From assembly GCA_020055645.1 (NCBI GenBank), contig CM034549.1, forward strand, positions 6,634,001-6,698,000: a DNA stretch of 64,000 nt. Reading direction: 5' to 3'. This stretch comes from Tomocerus qinae (lineage: Eukaryota; Arthropoda; Collembola; Entomobryomorpha; Tomoceridae). The notes under the pieces are model-generated. The model worked only from the letters and a program-made list of their open reading frames with translations, made no database searches and was not told the DNA's origin. Made by a program: the position numbers and the translations under genes. Positions 37,661-50,445 of this stretch are shown here, piece by piece; position 1 is the stretch's first letter, and each line of letters opens with the position of its first letter.

Positions 37661-37950
37661 CTTATTAGGATCGAAGCTTTGCTTAGTATCCTTATGAATT
37701 TGTCGCCGTCACTCTGTCCGATCGTCTGGCTGTCTGGTCGTCTGGTCGTCCACTATTAATAAGGAGCAACTATATCTTTACAGTGGCATAACTTATTAGG
37801 ATCGAAGCTTTGCTTAGTATCCTAATGAATTTGTCGCTGTCACTCTGGCGATCGTCTGGTCGTCTGGTCGTCTGTACGTCTGTACGTCTGTACGTCCACT
37901 AATTTTATGGGTGTTTTATTGGCATGTATATCTTTGCAACAACATAACTT
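37661..37950 (+). repeat. Tandem duplication (about 131 bp) with palindrome and CGTCTGGT/CGTCTGTA array
   Basis: Two copies (37661-37791 and 37792 to about 37950) each begin TTATTAGGATCGAAGC and run into a short array of 8-bp units: CGTCTGGT in both, plus CGTCTGTA three times in the second. In the second copy ATTAGGAT...ATCCTAAT forms an inverted repeat around AAGCTTTGCTT. Confidence 0.75.
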
Positions 37951-39690
37951 ATTCCAAATCTGTTTTTTGCATATGGTAGCATATATATTCAGGATCAACC
38001 AGTTATCATTAAAATTCAAATTCGCCGCATCCCCTGCTTTGTGGAAATTATAAAAGTGCAGCAGGTGAGGCAGACAGTAATAGTACGGCAGGTGAGACAG
38101 ACAGCGTATAACATAGAGGACTGTGAATGAGCTGAGCTATCTAAGAGACTACACACCGCGCTGGTATTAACATGCTCTGAAACTGCGGGAGACAAATGCA
38201 ATATAAAATAGCTTCTCTAGAGCAACGATTAGTTGAATACAATTTTCGTTTCATTGCAACAATATTGTCACTGCATTGTAACCCAAAAGTGAAAATTGGC
38301 TAAAGAAGAGGATTTTTGTCCATTGTGATTAGTTAAATACAGTTTGAAACATTTTATCGTAAAACTTGTCAAAATATAAGAGTTTGAAAGATTTTAACGT
38401 GAAAATTGTCAAAATATAATGGAAATGGTTGTCCGTCTTCACTTCATTATGAATACATGTGTGGGATTCATCAGTGGTGAGTGCAGTTAACTACAATTAT
38501 CTCAAATCACTATTTAGGTATTGTTTAAATCACAATACTACATTCAATTTGTATTGCAATCCAAAAAATTATTAAACGGCTATAATCCTAATCGTGACAC
38601 TCGATTCTTTCCAGCTTTACAGTCACCTGGTGCGGAATTGATTGGGTTGTGATTAGTTTGAAACATTTTATCGTAAAAATTGTCAAAATATAATGGAAAT
38701 GGTTGTCCATCGTCACTTCATTATAAATACACGTGTGGGATTCATCAGTGCTGAGTGCAGTTAACTACAGTTGTCACAAATCATTATTTAGGTATTGTTT
38801 AAATCACAATACTATATTCAATTTGTATTGAAATCCAAAAAATTATTAATCGGGTATAATCCTAATCGTGATACTCGATTCTTTCCAGCTTTACAGTCAC
38901 CTGGTGCGGAATTGATTGAGTTCTGCATGTTGACTCCAAACTTACATGAATACTCTAATACCAATACCATCAACTCCCGCCCAGACTGTTGGACCAAAGA
39001 CTCCAACTATAACCCTACATTTTAGATGGCGTAGTGAGTGGAATCTACAAAATCAACAAGATATTACTATTTAGGTATTGTTTAAGTCACGTTACTATAT
39101 TGAATTTGTATTTCCAGCTGACTTGCCGAATGCATCCCTACTCATTATTAAATGACATATTCCATTCTTTCCAGCTTTACAGTCTACTAGGAATTGATTT
39201 AGTTCTGCATGTTGACACATGGTGAAGAATTGAAGTTAACTATTTGGAATAAACATTTTATCGTGGAATCTACAAAATCGACAAGATATCACTATTTAGC
39301 TTGGTGTTAATTGACTCCTGAAGGGTGGATATTCATGACTACCAGCAGTTTGATCTGGGACAGGAATGGGATTCCGGAATGGGACTAATTCAAAAGAAAG
39401 TCCCATATAAAATTTCAAACTATTTTATAGGACTTTCTCTACAGAACCCACCTGATACGGGCAGGGGATGGGGGGAGGAAGAGACAGGAATCTGTCTATT
39501 TGCCTTGATTCTAATGATAACTGATTGTGGCTGTATACATGTGCTACCATATGCAAAAAGCAGATTTGAAACAAGTTATGTCGTTCCAAAATATGCGTGC
39601 ATTTTATTATCGAAGGACAACCAGACCATCAGAATTTTTTTTTAAATCTCCCGCTTCGATCCTGCGTATACGCCTGTTTGCCAACAGTTT
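37951..39690 (+). repeat. Large tandem duplication, unit A (about 1.74 kb)
   Basis: It starts ATTCCAAATCTG and is repeated from 39691 with high similarity over its whole length. Inside it an approximately 320-bp sub-repeat occurs twice (38323-38646 and from 38647), each with ATGGAAATGGTTGTCC and a GAGTGCAGTTAACTAC motif. It carries an extra segment of about 240 bp (about 38872-39115) absent from unit B. The frames in it are short and not convincing as genes. Confidence 0.8.
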
Positions 39691-41201
39691 ATTTCAAATC
39701 TGTTTTTTGCATATGGTAGCACATATATTCAGGTGCAACCAGTTATCATTAGAATTCAAATTTGATGCATCCCCTGGTTTGTGGAAATTATATTATATAA
39801 GTACGGAAGGTGAAGCAGACAGTAATATTACGGCAGGTGAGACAGACAGCGTAGTAGCATAGAGAACTGACTACACAACGCGCTGGTATTAACATGCTCT
39901 GAAACTGCGGGAGACAAATGCAATATAAAATAGCTTCTCTTTAGTGCAACGATTAGTTGAATACAATTTTCGTTCCATTGCAACAATATTGTCACTGCAC
40001 TGTAACCCAAAAGTGAAAATTGGCTAAAGAAGAGGATTTTTGTCCATTGTGATTAGTTAAATACAGTTTGAAACATTTTATCGTAAAAATTGTCAAAATA
40101 TAAGAGTTTCAAACATTTTAACGTGAAAATTGTCAAAATATAATGGAAATGGTTGTCCAACTTCACTTCATTATAAATACACGTGTGGGATTCATCAGTG
40201 GTGAGTGCAGTTAACTACAATTATCACAAATCACTATTTAGGTATTGTTTAAATCACAATACTACATTCAATTTGTATTGCAATCCAAAAAATTATTAAT
40301 CGGGTATAATTCTAATCGTGACATTCGATTCTTTCCAGCTTTACAGTCACCTGGTGCGGAATTGATTGGGTTGGGATTAATTTGAAACATTTTATCGTAA
40401 AAATTGTCAAAATATAACAGAAATGGTCGTACATCGTCACTTCATTATAAATACACGTGTGGGATTCATCAGTGCTGAGTGCAGTTAACTACAGTTGTCA
40501 CAAATCATTATTTAGGTATTGTTTAAATCACAATACTATATTCAATTTGTATTGAAATCCAAAAAAATATTAATCGGGTATAATCCTAATCGTGATTTAC
40601 GTTACTATATTGAATTTGTATTTCCAGCTGACTTGCCGAATGAATCCCTACTCATTATTAAATGACATATTCCGTTCTTTCCAGCTTTACAGTCTACTAG
40701 GAATTGATTGAGTTCTGCATGTTGACACATGGTGAAGAATTGAAGTCCACTATTTGGAATAAACATTTTATCGTGGAATCTACAAAATCGACAAGATATC
40801 ACTATTTAGCTTGGTGTTAATTGACTCCTGAAGGGTGGATATTCATGACTACCAGCAGTTTGATCTGGAACAGGAATGGGATTCCGGAATGGGACTAATT
40901 CAAAAGAAAGTCCCATATAAAATTTCAAACTATTTTATAGGACTTTCTCTACAGAACCCAGCTGATGCGGGCAGGGGAAGGGGGGAGGAAGGGGCGGGTA
41001 TCTGTCTATTTGCCTTGATTCTAATGACAACTGATTGTGGCTGAATACATGTGCTACGATATGCAAAAAGCAGATTTGAAACAAGTTATGTCGCTCCAAA
41101 ATATGCGTGCATTTTATTATCGAAGGACAACCAGACCATCAGAATTTTTTTTAAATCTCCCGCTTCGATCCTGCGTATACGCCTGTTGCCAACAGTTTAT
41201 T
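39691..41201 (+). repeat. Large tandem duplication, unit B (about 1.51 kb)
   Basis: This is the direct second copy of unit A, starting ATTTCAAATCTG and ending with the same CTGCGTATACGCCTG...CAACAGTTTATT. The two internal sub-repeats are at 40048-40370 and 40371-40604. It is shorter because of one deletion relative to unit A. Confidence 0.8.
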
Positions 41202-44200
41202 CTTATACACTCTGGGAAAAATAAGGTCTTTATTTATTTATTAATATTAATTTTTACAACTCCCTTCCCTACCACTGTATGATTAGTTAGGTATTCACCG
41301 TAGTTTCATCACCACAATCAGTAAATATCATGAATAATATTGCGCATTTTTGAAATACAATGAGCAAATATTTTCAGATGTACAAATACAAATATGCAAT
41401 CCATGACCTTGCCTTTCCATACTTTATGCGGTTGGATGATTGTCGACCACAACAATAAAATACAGACTGTTTTGTCATAATTACTATATAAAAGGTGGTG
41501 TAATTTATATAATAGTCATAATTATTTCAGAGTAAAAGAAACCTACTGTCAATTTACTAACAGTCATCCTACCTAACCCAGAAAACTAAATTGCATGTAA
41601 ACAATAATTCAACATTTTCGTATTGTTTTGGCAAAATGAAATCCTACAACAGAGATCTTGTTGAGGTGTGCACGTGTGCATGGCTTGTTGATTTGTCGTT
41701 GTTGAAAAAGTAAATTTCGTTATGCATTTGCGGTTCCAATACTACACGAGGCAATTTTGATAAATATTCCTATTGGAATTGTATACAAAATGCTGTAGCT
41801 GTGTAGAGATGATTAAGAGTAATTAAAGTGAGGAAACTTTCAACAGTATTGCTTGCATTGCTAAAAAATATTAATGGTAGCACAATGTTTAACAATATTT
41901 CAAAAGTATTATTTTCATCATCCTAGTACGTCATTATTTACTACGATGTTTTTAGGCAAGACGAAAAGGAAGTTCCATTACCAGGAACTACGCAATTATT
42001 ACACGAGTAAAATAATTGCACATTTATGGATAATATAAATCACTTTTTCTTATTTCTAAGTCTTTTGTTATATTTTCAGGATTTCTAATGCCTAACATAT
42101 TCTGGAATGGTCTTTGAAAAAAAACAATAAAGTGGTTATACATGATATATTTCGATAGTGACATGGGATATAGATATATAGAGTTGTGTGGGTAAGAACA
42201 TTAATAAAATTGTGGATAGCAAGCTAATTGACGTATAGATACATAACGAGTGTAGTATCACTGTACATAATGCCAATAATCATGCATGAAAGAGATTAAA
42301 TGCAAGATAATATTGAGCGTATGCATTATGAATATAGCCAAAGGTTCCCACGGATAATAAAAACATGATGATTATGAGAAATTGCGAAATTCTCATTCCA
42401 CAGGTACAACGTAACTAAATTTTTTGCTGGAACCGCTTAGGAATGGGAGGACTGGACTGAGAATATGAACTCTCTGATCTGTCCTGTAATAAATACTAAA
42501 TATCACAAGAAAATGATGGCGAAATATACTCGGAAAACTTGCTCATTTGTACAGAACTTGTTGAGGTAAAACGGAAAGTTTTGCACTAGTAAACATTTTT
42601 GTAATTTATACTCTTAGTATGTGTACGTCGGCATAGTTAGTACCCGTCCCACCCCATCCACCTCACATTAACATGTAGGTGCTGTTGTACTACAATTATA
42701 ATACGGGAAAACAAGCATATTAATTTTTTTAAATCCTTAAGTGTCCATGTCCACACAGAGTATTAAATAGTAGTATAGGGTATTTAGGAATGTAATAGTG
42801 AGATTAAACTAATAAATTTCCGCAGTAAATTATCAAAATCGCCTTATTCAAAGTAGAAATCTCGTTTGTATATTTACATATCAGCGATAAATCTGTTTTT
42901 CTAATTTCAATGCAATTAGATTTACATTCGCATAACGTATGTAATGATAGCAGGAAGTTTAGAAAACCTTCGGAAACTACGTAGTTAGAATTTAGAGTAC
43001 AAATCGAAAAAAAAATTTGATTTTCACATCATCATAGTATAAATGGTATAATAATAGATAACTATTAGGCAACTACTATTTAGGTACCTTTTCTAAGAGT
43101 TCTGATTTGGTCTTCTGGAGAATTAGCAAACAAACCACAGATGTGATGATTGATAAAAGCCTGGAACGAATTTGCATAAGATGCATGTCTCTTTCAATCT
43201 TGTCGTATAATAGGTCATCATTTTTTTAGGCTCATTTGCATCAAAAGAATAAGAATTTTTATTACACGATGATGAGATGATGTCGATACAATAAGGAAGG
43301 TTTTTTTTGTCTGCTAAGTTTGGTTGCGGTCTGTAGGAATGAAAAAAAGATGTGGCCATTGTGTCCTTTGTTCCTCGTCTGATGAATGTATGTACAAAGA
43401 TTGACATTATAATATTTTACGTGCTGCAGTCTCCAATGCGTGTTCCTGCCCAATATAGCAATTAAAGTCGTGTTTGTTTTGCAATCGTATCATTTGTGCA
43501 TATTAATCTTACAAATGTTGCTATACATTGTTGAGTAAGTCGTTTTTGCTAATTTCTTTTGCAAGAAGTGCGTGTAGCTGTAGCGGCCTTCCCATTAAGT
43601 CAATGCCAAATCACATAGGTTGAAAGAAACGCAAAAAGGATGGTTGAGATCGAGCTCGGTGGCATATAGTATCGTATTGACTGCACTACCCATGGGCACA
43701 TGTCCCCCCTTCCCCTGAAATTGAACAAGTACATTTTAATTTAAAAAATTGAAAATATTTTTTATTTTTTTAAAAAACAATTCGGTGCACCTCCTGAACT
43801 TTTTTTGGTTGCGACCCTGAATAGGTACAGTGAGTCTTTCTTGGTAACATCCGAGACTATTTATTTTATTATACTGAGTCTAGGTTAGTTCACATTGTCG
43901 TTTTTCATTATCTTCATTATAGATGTACATATAATAATATTATTATGAAGCAAATAGCCACATTTTTTAAATATCGGAAAATCTGCAAGAGTACAAGAGA
44001 ACTATAGTACTAGCCATTTGCTGAGTGTTGAACTCTTTGTTGACTGACGGAATTGGTATTTTCAAGAGTACTGTACCTACCTGATAAAACTGTGGTCGTC
44101 TTTTCTTGCTGGAGATGATTGAACTGTTATTATAACTATAGTTAGTTATAATATTATAGTGTGTGAATGTGAACGCATCAGAGATTTCTTTGGAGCTCTT

Positions 44201-44425
44201 TTTGTAGAGAAATAGTTGATTGGATCTCTGTCTGAATGGAACGTGCCATCATTCATCATTAGTTTTATTCAGTTGTCCCCAGCTTCTTCTGCGGCGTGCT
44301 TGTTCATCTCGTCGTTTGTTAGTTTTGTAACTGCGGATTTTTGTCTTTTTATTCAACTGTTTGATTTATTAGTCAATTCTGTGTAATTAAAATCTGGTGG
44401 CTATATATATGGCAATATTTCTGCA
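41202..44425. other. Intergenic, upstream of the patched-related gene
   Basis: The 3.2 kb of AT-rich DNA has no gene. A possible degenerate hAT-like end (GCGACCCTGAATAGG) is at 43811-43825, with no matching left end found. Confidence 0.45.
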
Positions 44426-44446
44426 ATGTGTGTGATATTATTGTGA
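44426..44446 (+). other. Short upstream reading frame (6 codons)
   Basis: ATG TGT GTG ATA TTA TTG TGA ends 23 bp before the main ATG of the patched-related gene, in another frame. If it is transcribed it could lower initiation at the main start. Confidence 0.3.
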
Positions 44447-44469
44447 AACTTTTGGTGAAAATTTTTAAA

Positions 44470-47400
44470 ATGGGTTACATAAGTAAATCTTTATCGAGAC
44501 TTTTCGCATCTTTAGGAACGTTTGTTGCACACCATCCAAAAGTGTGCATGGCTATTCCGATACTTATAACAATAGTTTGCAGTTATGGATTCACTTACTT
44601 TACATACCTTGAGGACGTGCAATATCTTTACACAGTTACCGGAAGTAAAAATAAAGTGGACAGAGAATTTGTAGAAAGCTTCTTCCCTGAAAAACCTTCA
44701 TATTTTGATCCCGCGAGAGCTGTTAATATTGGCCGCTTTGTCAGGTAAATTAATAATAATATCAGGGCCGCAGCCTGAAACCCATGAAAGCCATGAAACT
44801 AATTTTTGTCTGAAAACCCAAAAATTTTCACTTATAATTTATCGGTCCCCCTCCGAAATTTTTTTCTATCTGCGGTCCTGATAATCATGGTTACCTTTTT
44901 CCCTCCTATTTTCTCGGAAACTGAGAATTTCCCAATTTCTTTCATTTGGTCCGATCATTGGTAATAATAATTCCCCAGTTTATGATTCATTAAAAAATAT
45001 CAAATATTCGGGGATCGAAAAGTCTTCAAAAAATTTTTTGATGAATTTATTAAGGGTGATTATTACGGACAAAGAAGAAGGTACAGTATTGAAACCGGAA
45101 ATCTGGAAGGAGATGGCTGAACTGAATGAACTTGTGTCTAGTGTGGAGGTCGACAACAGAAATCTGTCTTCTCTTTGTGTAGCTTGGAAAACCGATTGTC
45201 TTCCGCTGAACCAATTCTTAGAAATGGAGGAGCTACTACCAGAAATAATAAATGGATCTCTCCGACTCAGTTACCCTGTCATGTTTAATGTAAAAACTCT
45301 AAACGCTTACCCGGTTCCCGCTTTCTTGGGGGGTATTGACTTTACCGAAGATGGATATTCTGTTAAAAGCGCCAAAGCTATCTCATTGACCTACATTGTC
45401 AAAGTTGAAAACGAGGAAGATAACCTTAGGTAAGTGGCAGGTTCAAAATTAAATTGAAACGTGCTTGAGAAAAGCAGCAAAAAAATTACGACCACGACAC
45501 GAAATTCCTTTCCATCTTTATTCCATTTCTTTTCATTTGCTTAAAATGTCGTTTAAATCTTTTAAATTTCCGTTTCGATTTCCTTAAATTCCGTTTAAGT
45601 ATACTTTTGGATTGTTGAATAATTCAATGAGCTTAATTGAAAGATGGATGAATTTAATATGTTTACAGAGGTAGAGAATGGGAACGCCTAGTGATGACTA
45701 AGCTGGATGAAATGGACTCAAAATGGAAGCACATACAAGTATACAGATTGAGTTTTTTCACCTTTGACAATGAGGGATGGGTAACCTTTTTACTTGCTCT
45801 ACCAGCATTTGTTGTCACTGGCGGATGGGCAGGATTTTTTGCATGTGCTACTTTCCTGCAGAGAGATTGTGTCCGATCAAAACCGATGCTGGGATTGTAC
45901 GGATCCTTTTCTGCAGTTATGGCTCTTATTTCGTGAGTCACTATTGTTAATGTCAATTTACTATATAAATACTTGCGAATTTATTACAAAAAATGCTATT
46001 ACTAATTAAATACTAAATCAATTTTGAATATTATTCAGGTCATTTGGCATTTTGTGCTTTTTCGGCCGTCCTCTCATGCTGATGGATTGCGGTAAAAAAT
46101 CTAATTATTTTCCTGCATCAATTGCAGTACAACATTTTCTCACAGATTAATTTTGTGTTTCTTATTTTCTAGGTGTGCCATTTGTAGTATTTGGTAAGTA
46201 CCGAATCTACCTAGCCATTCTTCATTCAAATTTTCTTACCCCTAATTTTACTACGCTCTCCCCACTGCACGCTTCGATTATATATTTTGCTGTGGCATTT
46301 TATTTACGGCTTCGCTTGGTAATATACTAACATCTAATATAATGAACTGATTTTTTTAATTTCTAGGTATTGGAATGGACGACATTTTTGTTTTACTAGG
46401 TTAGTCCTTGTCTTTTAAATTTATTTACTTATTTTATTTTCCTTATTTTATTGCCGTCCTTGCCAAATGAAAATTCGTTTCCAGAATCCACATTCAATTG
46501 CCATCCTTCAGGACTAATATTTATAGCCCTCAATAGCTTTCATGCTGTTTATAGATAATCATTTCCAAATTGATTGAATCATTGCTAATTGTAAATAAAT
46601 ATTACGGGATTTTAAATTGAATTTAGAATCACTTAATATTTTTCGAACATCAAAAACTACCTATTTTTTTATCGAAACTGTTCGATATGTTTTCCTAGGG
46701 AGCTAGTTTATTGAAACAATTTCAGATTTTCTATTTTTAGAGATTTGGTTGTTATTCACCAAATGTACCTTTAGGGAGAATATTATAGATGATTTTAAAT
46801 TTTTCTAGCCGCTTGGCGACAGACAAATACTCGTGACCCTATGGCGAAACGACTTTCGGATACTTATTCTGAGGCCGCTGTGTAAGGAGAAATAGCTATT
46901 AGCAAATTAACGATTTGTGTCAGTTTAAAAAGTAAATTCTTAAGGAGGTTTTATTGTTTTTGAAGGTCCATAACAATCACGTCTCTTACGGACATGCTGA
47001 GTTTTTTCGTGGGCGTATTGACTCCTATTCCAGCTGTCCAAATGTTCTGCTTAGCTGCGGGCACTTGTGTCGTAAGTCTTACTAATTAGTAATTACATCC
47101 ATTTGTATGTTTTACTTTTTCAATGTTCTATTTCTTTTAGGTCTTCATTTATATATTCCACTTGTTTTTCTTCGGCGGAATAATGGCCATTACCGGACTT
47201 CAAGAAGAACAAAACAAACCTTCGATATTTTGGTGGAAACAGGCAACTCCCAAATCAAAATCTGGTAAAGCATTGGAACTTCCTTTCTAAGATAAAAATA
47301 ATTATTTAACTCAGAAAGTATTTATTATTTCCAATTTCAGAGAACCAGTCTTTATTTAGACGGTATTTCTTAACTGGTGGCTATGACGAGTCAGATCCTA

Positions 47401-50218
47401 AGAATCCATTGAACGAATCTGAAAACTCGTTAATGGCATTTTTCAGAGATGGATTCTCGACCGCAGTTACTTCTAAATGTGGACAAGTTGTAGTCATTGC
47501 TATTTTCATTTGCTACATAGTAGTGTCAATATGGGGAATCACACAAATCGAAGAAGGCATCGAAATTGAGAAATTAGTTCGTTATGAGAGTGAATTGGCT
47601 AAATACATTGGACAAGAGAAAAAACATTTCAATACCTACGGTTTCAGAATTCAGGTGAGCGATTTACTTTATTTCATTGTATCCTTTTTGATATTATATT
47701 TCACTCAATTTAATTGAGCAATTAGTGTTTTAAAAAATTACTCAAATAGTTGCTTTTACATTTATTAAGTTTTTGAGTGAAAGATTGTGGTCCTAATTGA
47801 CAAATGGCAAATAGAAAAACAAAACCATCAAGTAGACAATTGAAAAGAATTAGTCAAAACAGTTTTTACAATTATTAAAAATATTTAAGTAAAAATTTAA
47901 AAATAATATTAAATGTTGATTGTTATCTGAAAAATGACCCAATTCAAATTATTTCATTACAAAAACATTTACAAAAGTTAATTTAGACTAGTAGAGTACA
48001 TTTTCCAGATGTGATTTAAGGAACCCAGGTAGGATTCAGGTTATACGGTTATATAGGTTATACATAAAATCCGGTTTTTTACCAAAATAAACCCCATTAA
48101 ATTGATTAAAAAATTGAAAAGAAGTTTAATAGATTTTGTAACAGTATAAAATTCCCTCTTAAAATTGAATGGAGGTATATATTTAAAATTTTGCTGTTAA
48201 AGTTTTATTACAAATGAAAATCAATTTAATAATTTGTTACAAACTGCAAGTCAAAGCAAAAATGATTAAAAATGAAAATCAAATAAAAAATTTGATTAAA
48301 AATGAAAATCAAATAAAAAATTTGATTAAAAATGAAAATCATATAAAAATTTGATTAAAAATGAAAATCAAATAAAAAATTTGGTTAAAAGTAATGAAAA
48401 TCAAATAAAATGTTTGCTTAAAAATGAAAATCAAATAAAAAATTTGATTGAAAATGAAAATCAAATATAATGTTTGTTTAAAAGTAATGAAAATCAAATA
48501 AAAAGTTTGTTTAAAAATGACAATTTCTTTTCGTACAGATTATAATTGGAACTCCACTAGACTATTCGACTAATGAGACGCAAGCGGAAGTAGACGCGAT
48601 GCTGGAGGATATTTACAGATTGGATACTTTAACAAGTGAATACAATGAGAATTGGCTCCGGGACTACAAGCGTTACATCGATGTCTACAAAGATGATTTG
48701 AACATAACGAATGAAAAAGAGTTTAATCAAGTTTATCTGGAGCAATATAGCCACGATGGGATGCGAACTCATTTAGATGTCAAATTCAACGAGGACAATT
48801 CATCAATAATCGCCACGAGATACCTTGTCCAGTCGAAGAACACAGCAAAACCGAATGCCATGAGAGATATGGTACTTCAACTTCGGCGTACTCTGGAGAA
48901 GTACAAGCATCTCAACGCCACAGCTTTTATGCCCTGGTTCGACTTCGTGGACCAAGCCATTGTTATTCGGGAACTAACCATACAACTCGTTATCGTAACT
49001 GCTTTGGTAGTAATGGCTGTAACTGTTTTATTCATCCCGAACATTTTTACTTCACTGGCTGTTTTCTTTTCAATTGCAAGCATAGAAATTGGCGTTCTTG
49101 GTATGTCATTTTTACAACAATATTTGTCATTTTTAAAATTTCCAAGTACTGCAATGCAAATCCACGTTGGGGATCAAATTCGAAGGCAATCCACTTACAT
49201 CAGTGTACAATAACTAGGAAATGTATTCATTTTAAAGAAATTCAACTAAATATTCAAATTTAATTTCGTAACTCTACTTTGTGTAACAAATGCCTTTCCC
49301 TTCGAGTTTTGTCTGCCCGGTTCTAACCGTCAGTGTCGATTTGCGTCTGGGGCTACTAGAAATCTATATTCCATTATCACTTTAAATTGTTCAATCACTT
49401 AAAAACTTTTGTTTCTTTTTTAATAGGGTTTATGAGGTTTGTATTTTTGATTCCTTTTTACAATTATTTATTTTAGTTAATGTGATTTTTAAATGTGCAT
49501 TTTTTAACCTGCATTTCAGTCTTCTCGATATCCATCTGGATCTTGTTAGCTTGATCACAAGTAAGATTTTTAAATCAATACACTAAATTAACCGTGATTT
49601 GTTAGAATTTGAATAAACTCTATCTATTTTTATTTTCTCAGTAATTGCATGTATCGGATTCTCTGTGGATTTCTCCGCGCACGTGTCCTACGCTTACATA
49701 AGCTCAAAAGCTTCCACTTCAAAGGAAAGGATAAGAGAAGCTCTATATTTACTCGGTAAATTGATAATCATTAAATACACAATGCCATAAGTGTAATATA
49801 AATGTAAACATCCGACTTCCTAATTTGGAAAATTATTAATTGCTCTATTCCTTGTATATAAATTAGGTCTTCCTATAACTCAAGGGGCTCTGTCGACAAT
49901 TATTGGGTAAATAACCTTTTTTGAAGTTCTTTGAAAGGAAACATATTGTCGTTATTATTTCATAAATATATTGTTAGTTATAAACTATTTCCTTAAATGC
50001 GGTATATTACTTTTTTCAGGATCATGGGCTTACTTTACATTCCTTCGTATACTTTTTATGTTACATTTAAAGTTTTCTGTCTCGTCATGATATTTGCCTG
50101 TTTTCATGGCCTCTGTATTTTACCTGTGATATTTACTATTTTTAAACCGGAAAATTTTAAGATATTCTACAAAAGCAAAACATATTCTGTAGAAAAGGGT
50201 AAAGTTTTGAGATTTTGA
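44470..50218 (+). CDS. Patched-related (PTCHD/PTR-type) multi-pass membrane protein
   Basis: Sixteen exons give 867 aa: 44470-44744, 45055-45429, 45669-45932, 46039-46091, 46173-46193, 46367-46399, 46809-46881, 46966-47071, 47141-47264, 47341-47654, 48539-49100, 49427-49436, 49520-49560, 49642-49755, 49867-49906, 50020-50218. The layout is that of RND-fold transporters: TM1 near residues 22-42, an extracellular domain, a sterol-sensing-like TM bundle with GIGMDD (330-335), a second extracellular domain with N-glycosylation sites, and a second TM bundle with GFSVDFSAH (756-764). The two acidic motifs match the proton-relay positions of the family. The role, by family, is lipid or sterol handling. 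Exons of 21, 33 and 10 nt are unusually small; the 10-nt one supplies GFM. Confidence 0.88.
44763..44880. mobile_element. hAT-like MITE in intron 1 of the patched-related gene
   Basis: The 118 bp starts CAGGGCCGCAG and ends CTGCGGTCCTG, 11-bp inverted ends with one mismatch. Both flanks contain ATAAT, but an exact 8-bp duplication is not clear. Confidence 0.6.
48263..48520 (+). repeat. AT-rich minisatellite in intron 10 of the patched-related gene
   Basis: About nine imperfect copies of a roughly 30-bp unit (ATGAAAATCAAATAAAAAAT core with TTTGATTAAA linkers) end about 20 bp before the acceptor of exon 11. Confidence 0.85.
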
Positions 50219-50445
50219 TTTTACATGACATGAATGAGAATGTACTGTTTGCAATTATTAATTAAGTAATTTAATTATTTAAAAATGTTGTTCAACAATA
50301 TGCTAAGCGGTATACACGTTAAGTAAAACCTTTGAATTGTTTGCAAGAAAATATATATAAAACATATTATAAGCTATCACATCAACATTTAGTTTAAATG
50401 TACTTAGCGGCAAAAGTATTTTAGTTAATTAATTTAGTTAATTGG

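Noticed and set aside
39325-39645. Frame starting MDIHDYQQ in the tandem repeat, repeated at 40835
   Set aside because: The frames end differently in the two units and look like drifted repeat DNA rather than a gene.
43683-43819. Possible hAT-like element ending GCGACCCTG
   Set aside because: No matching left end or flanking duplication was found, so it is noted only as a possible solitary end.
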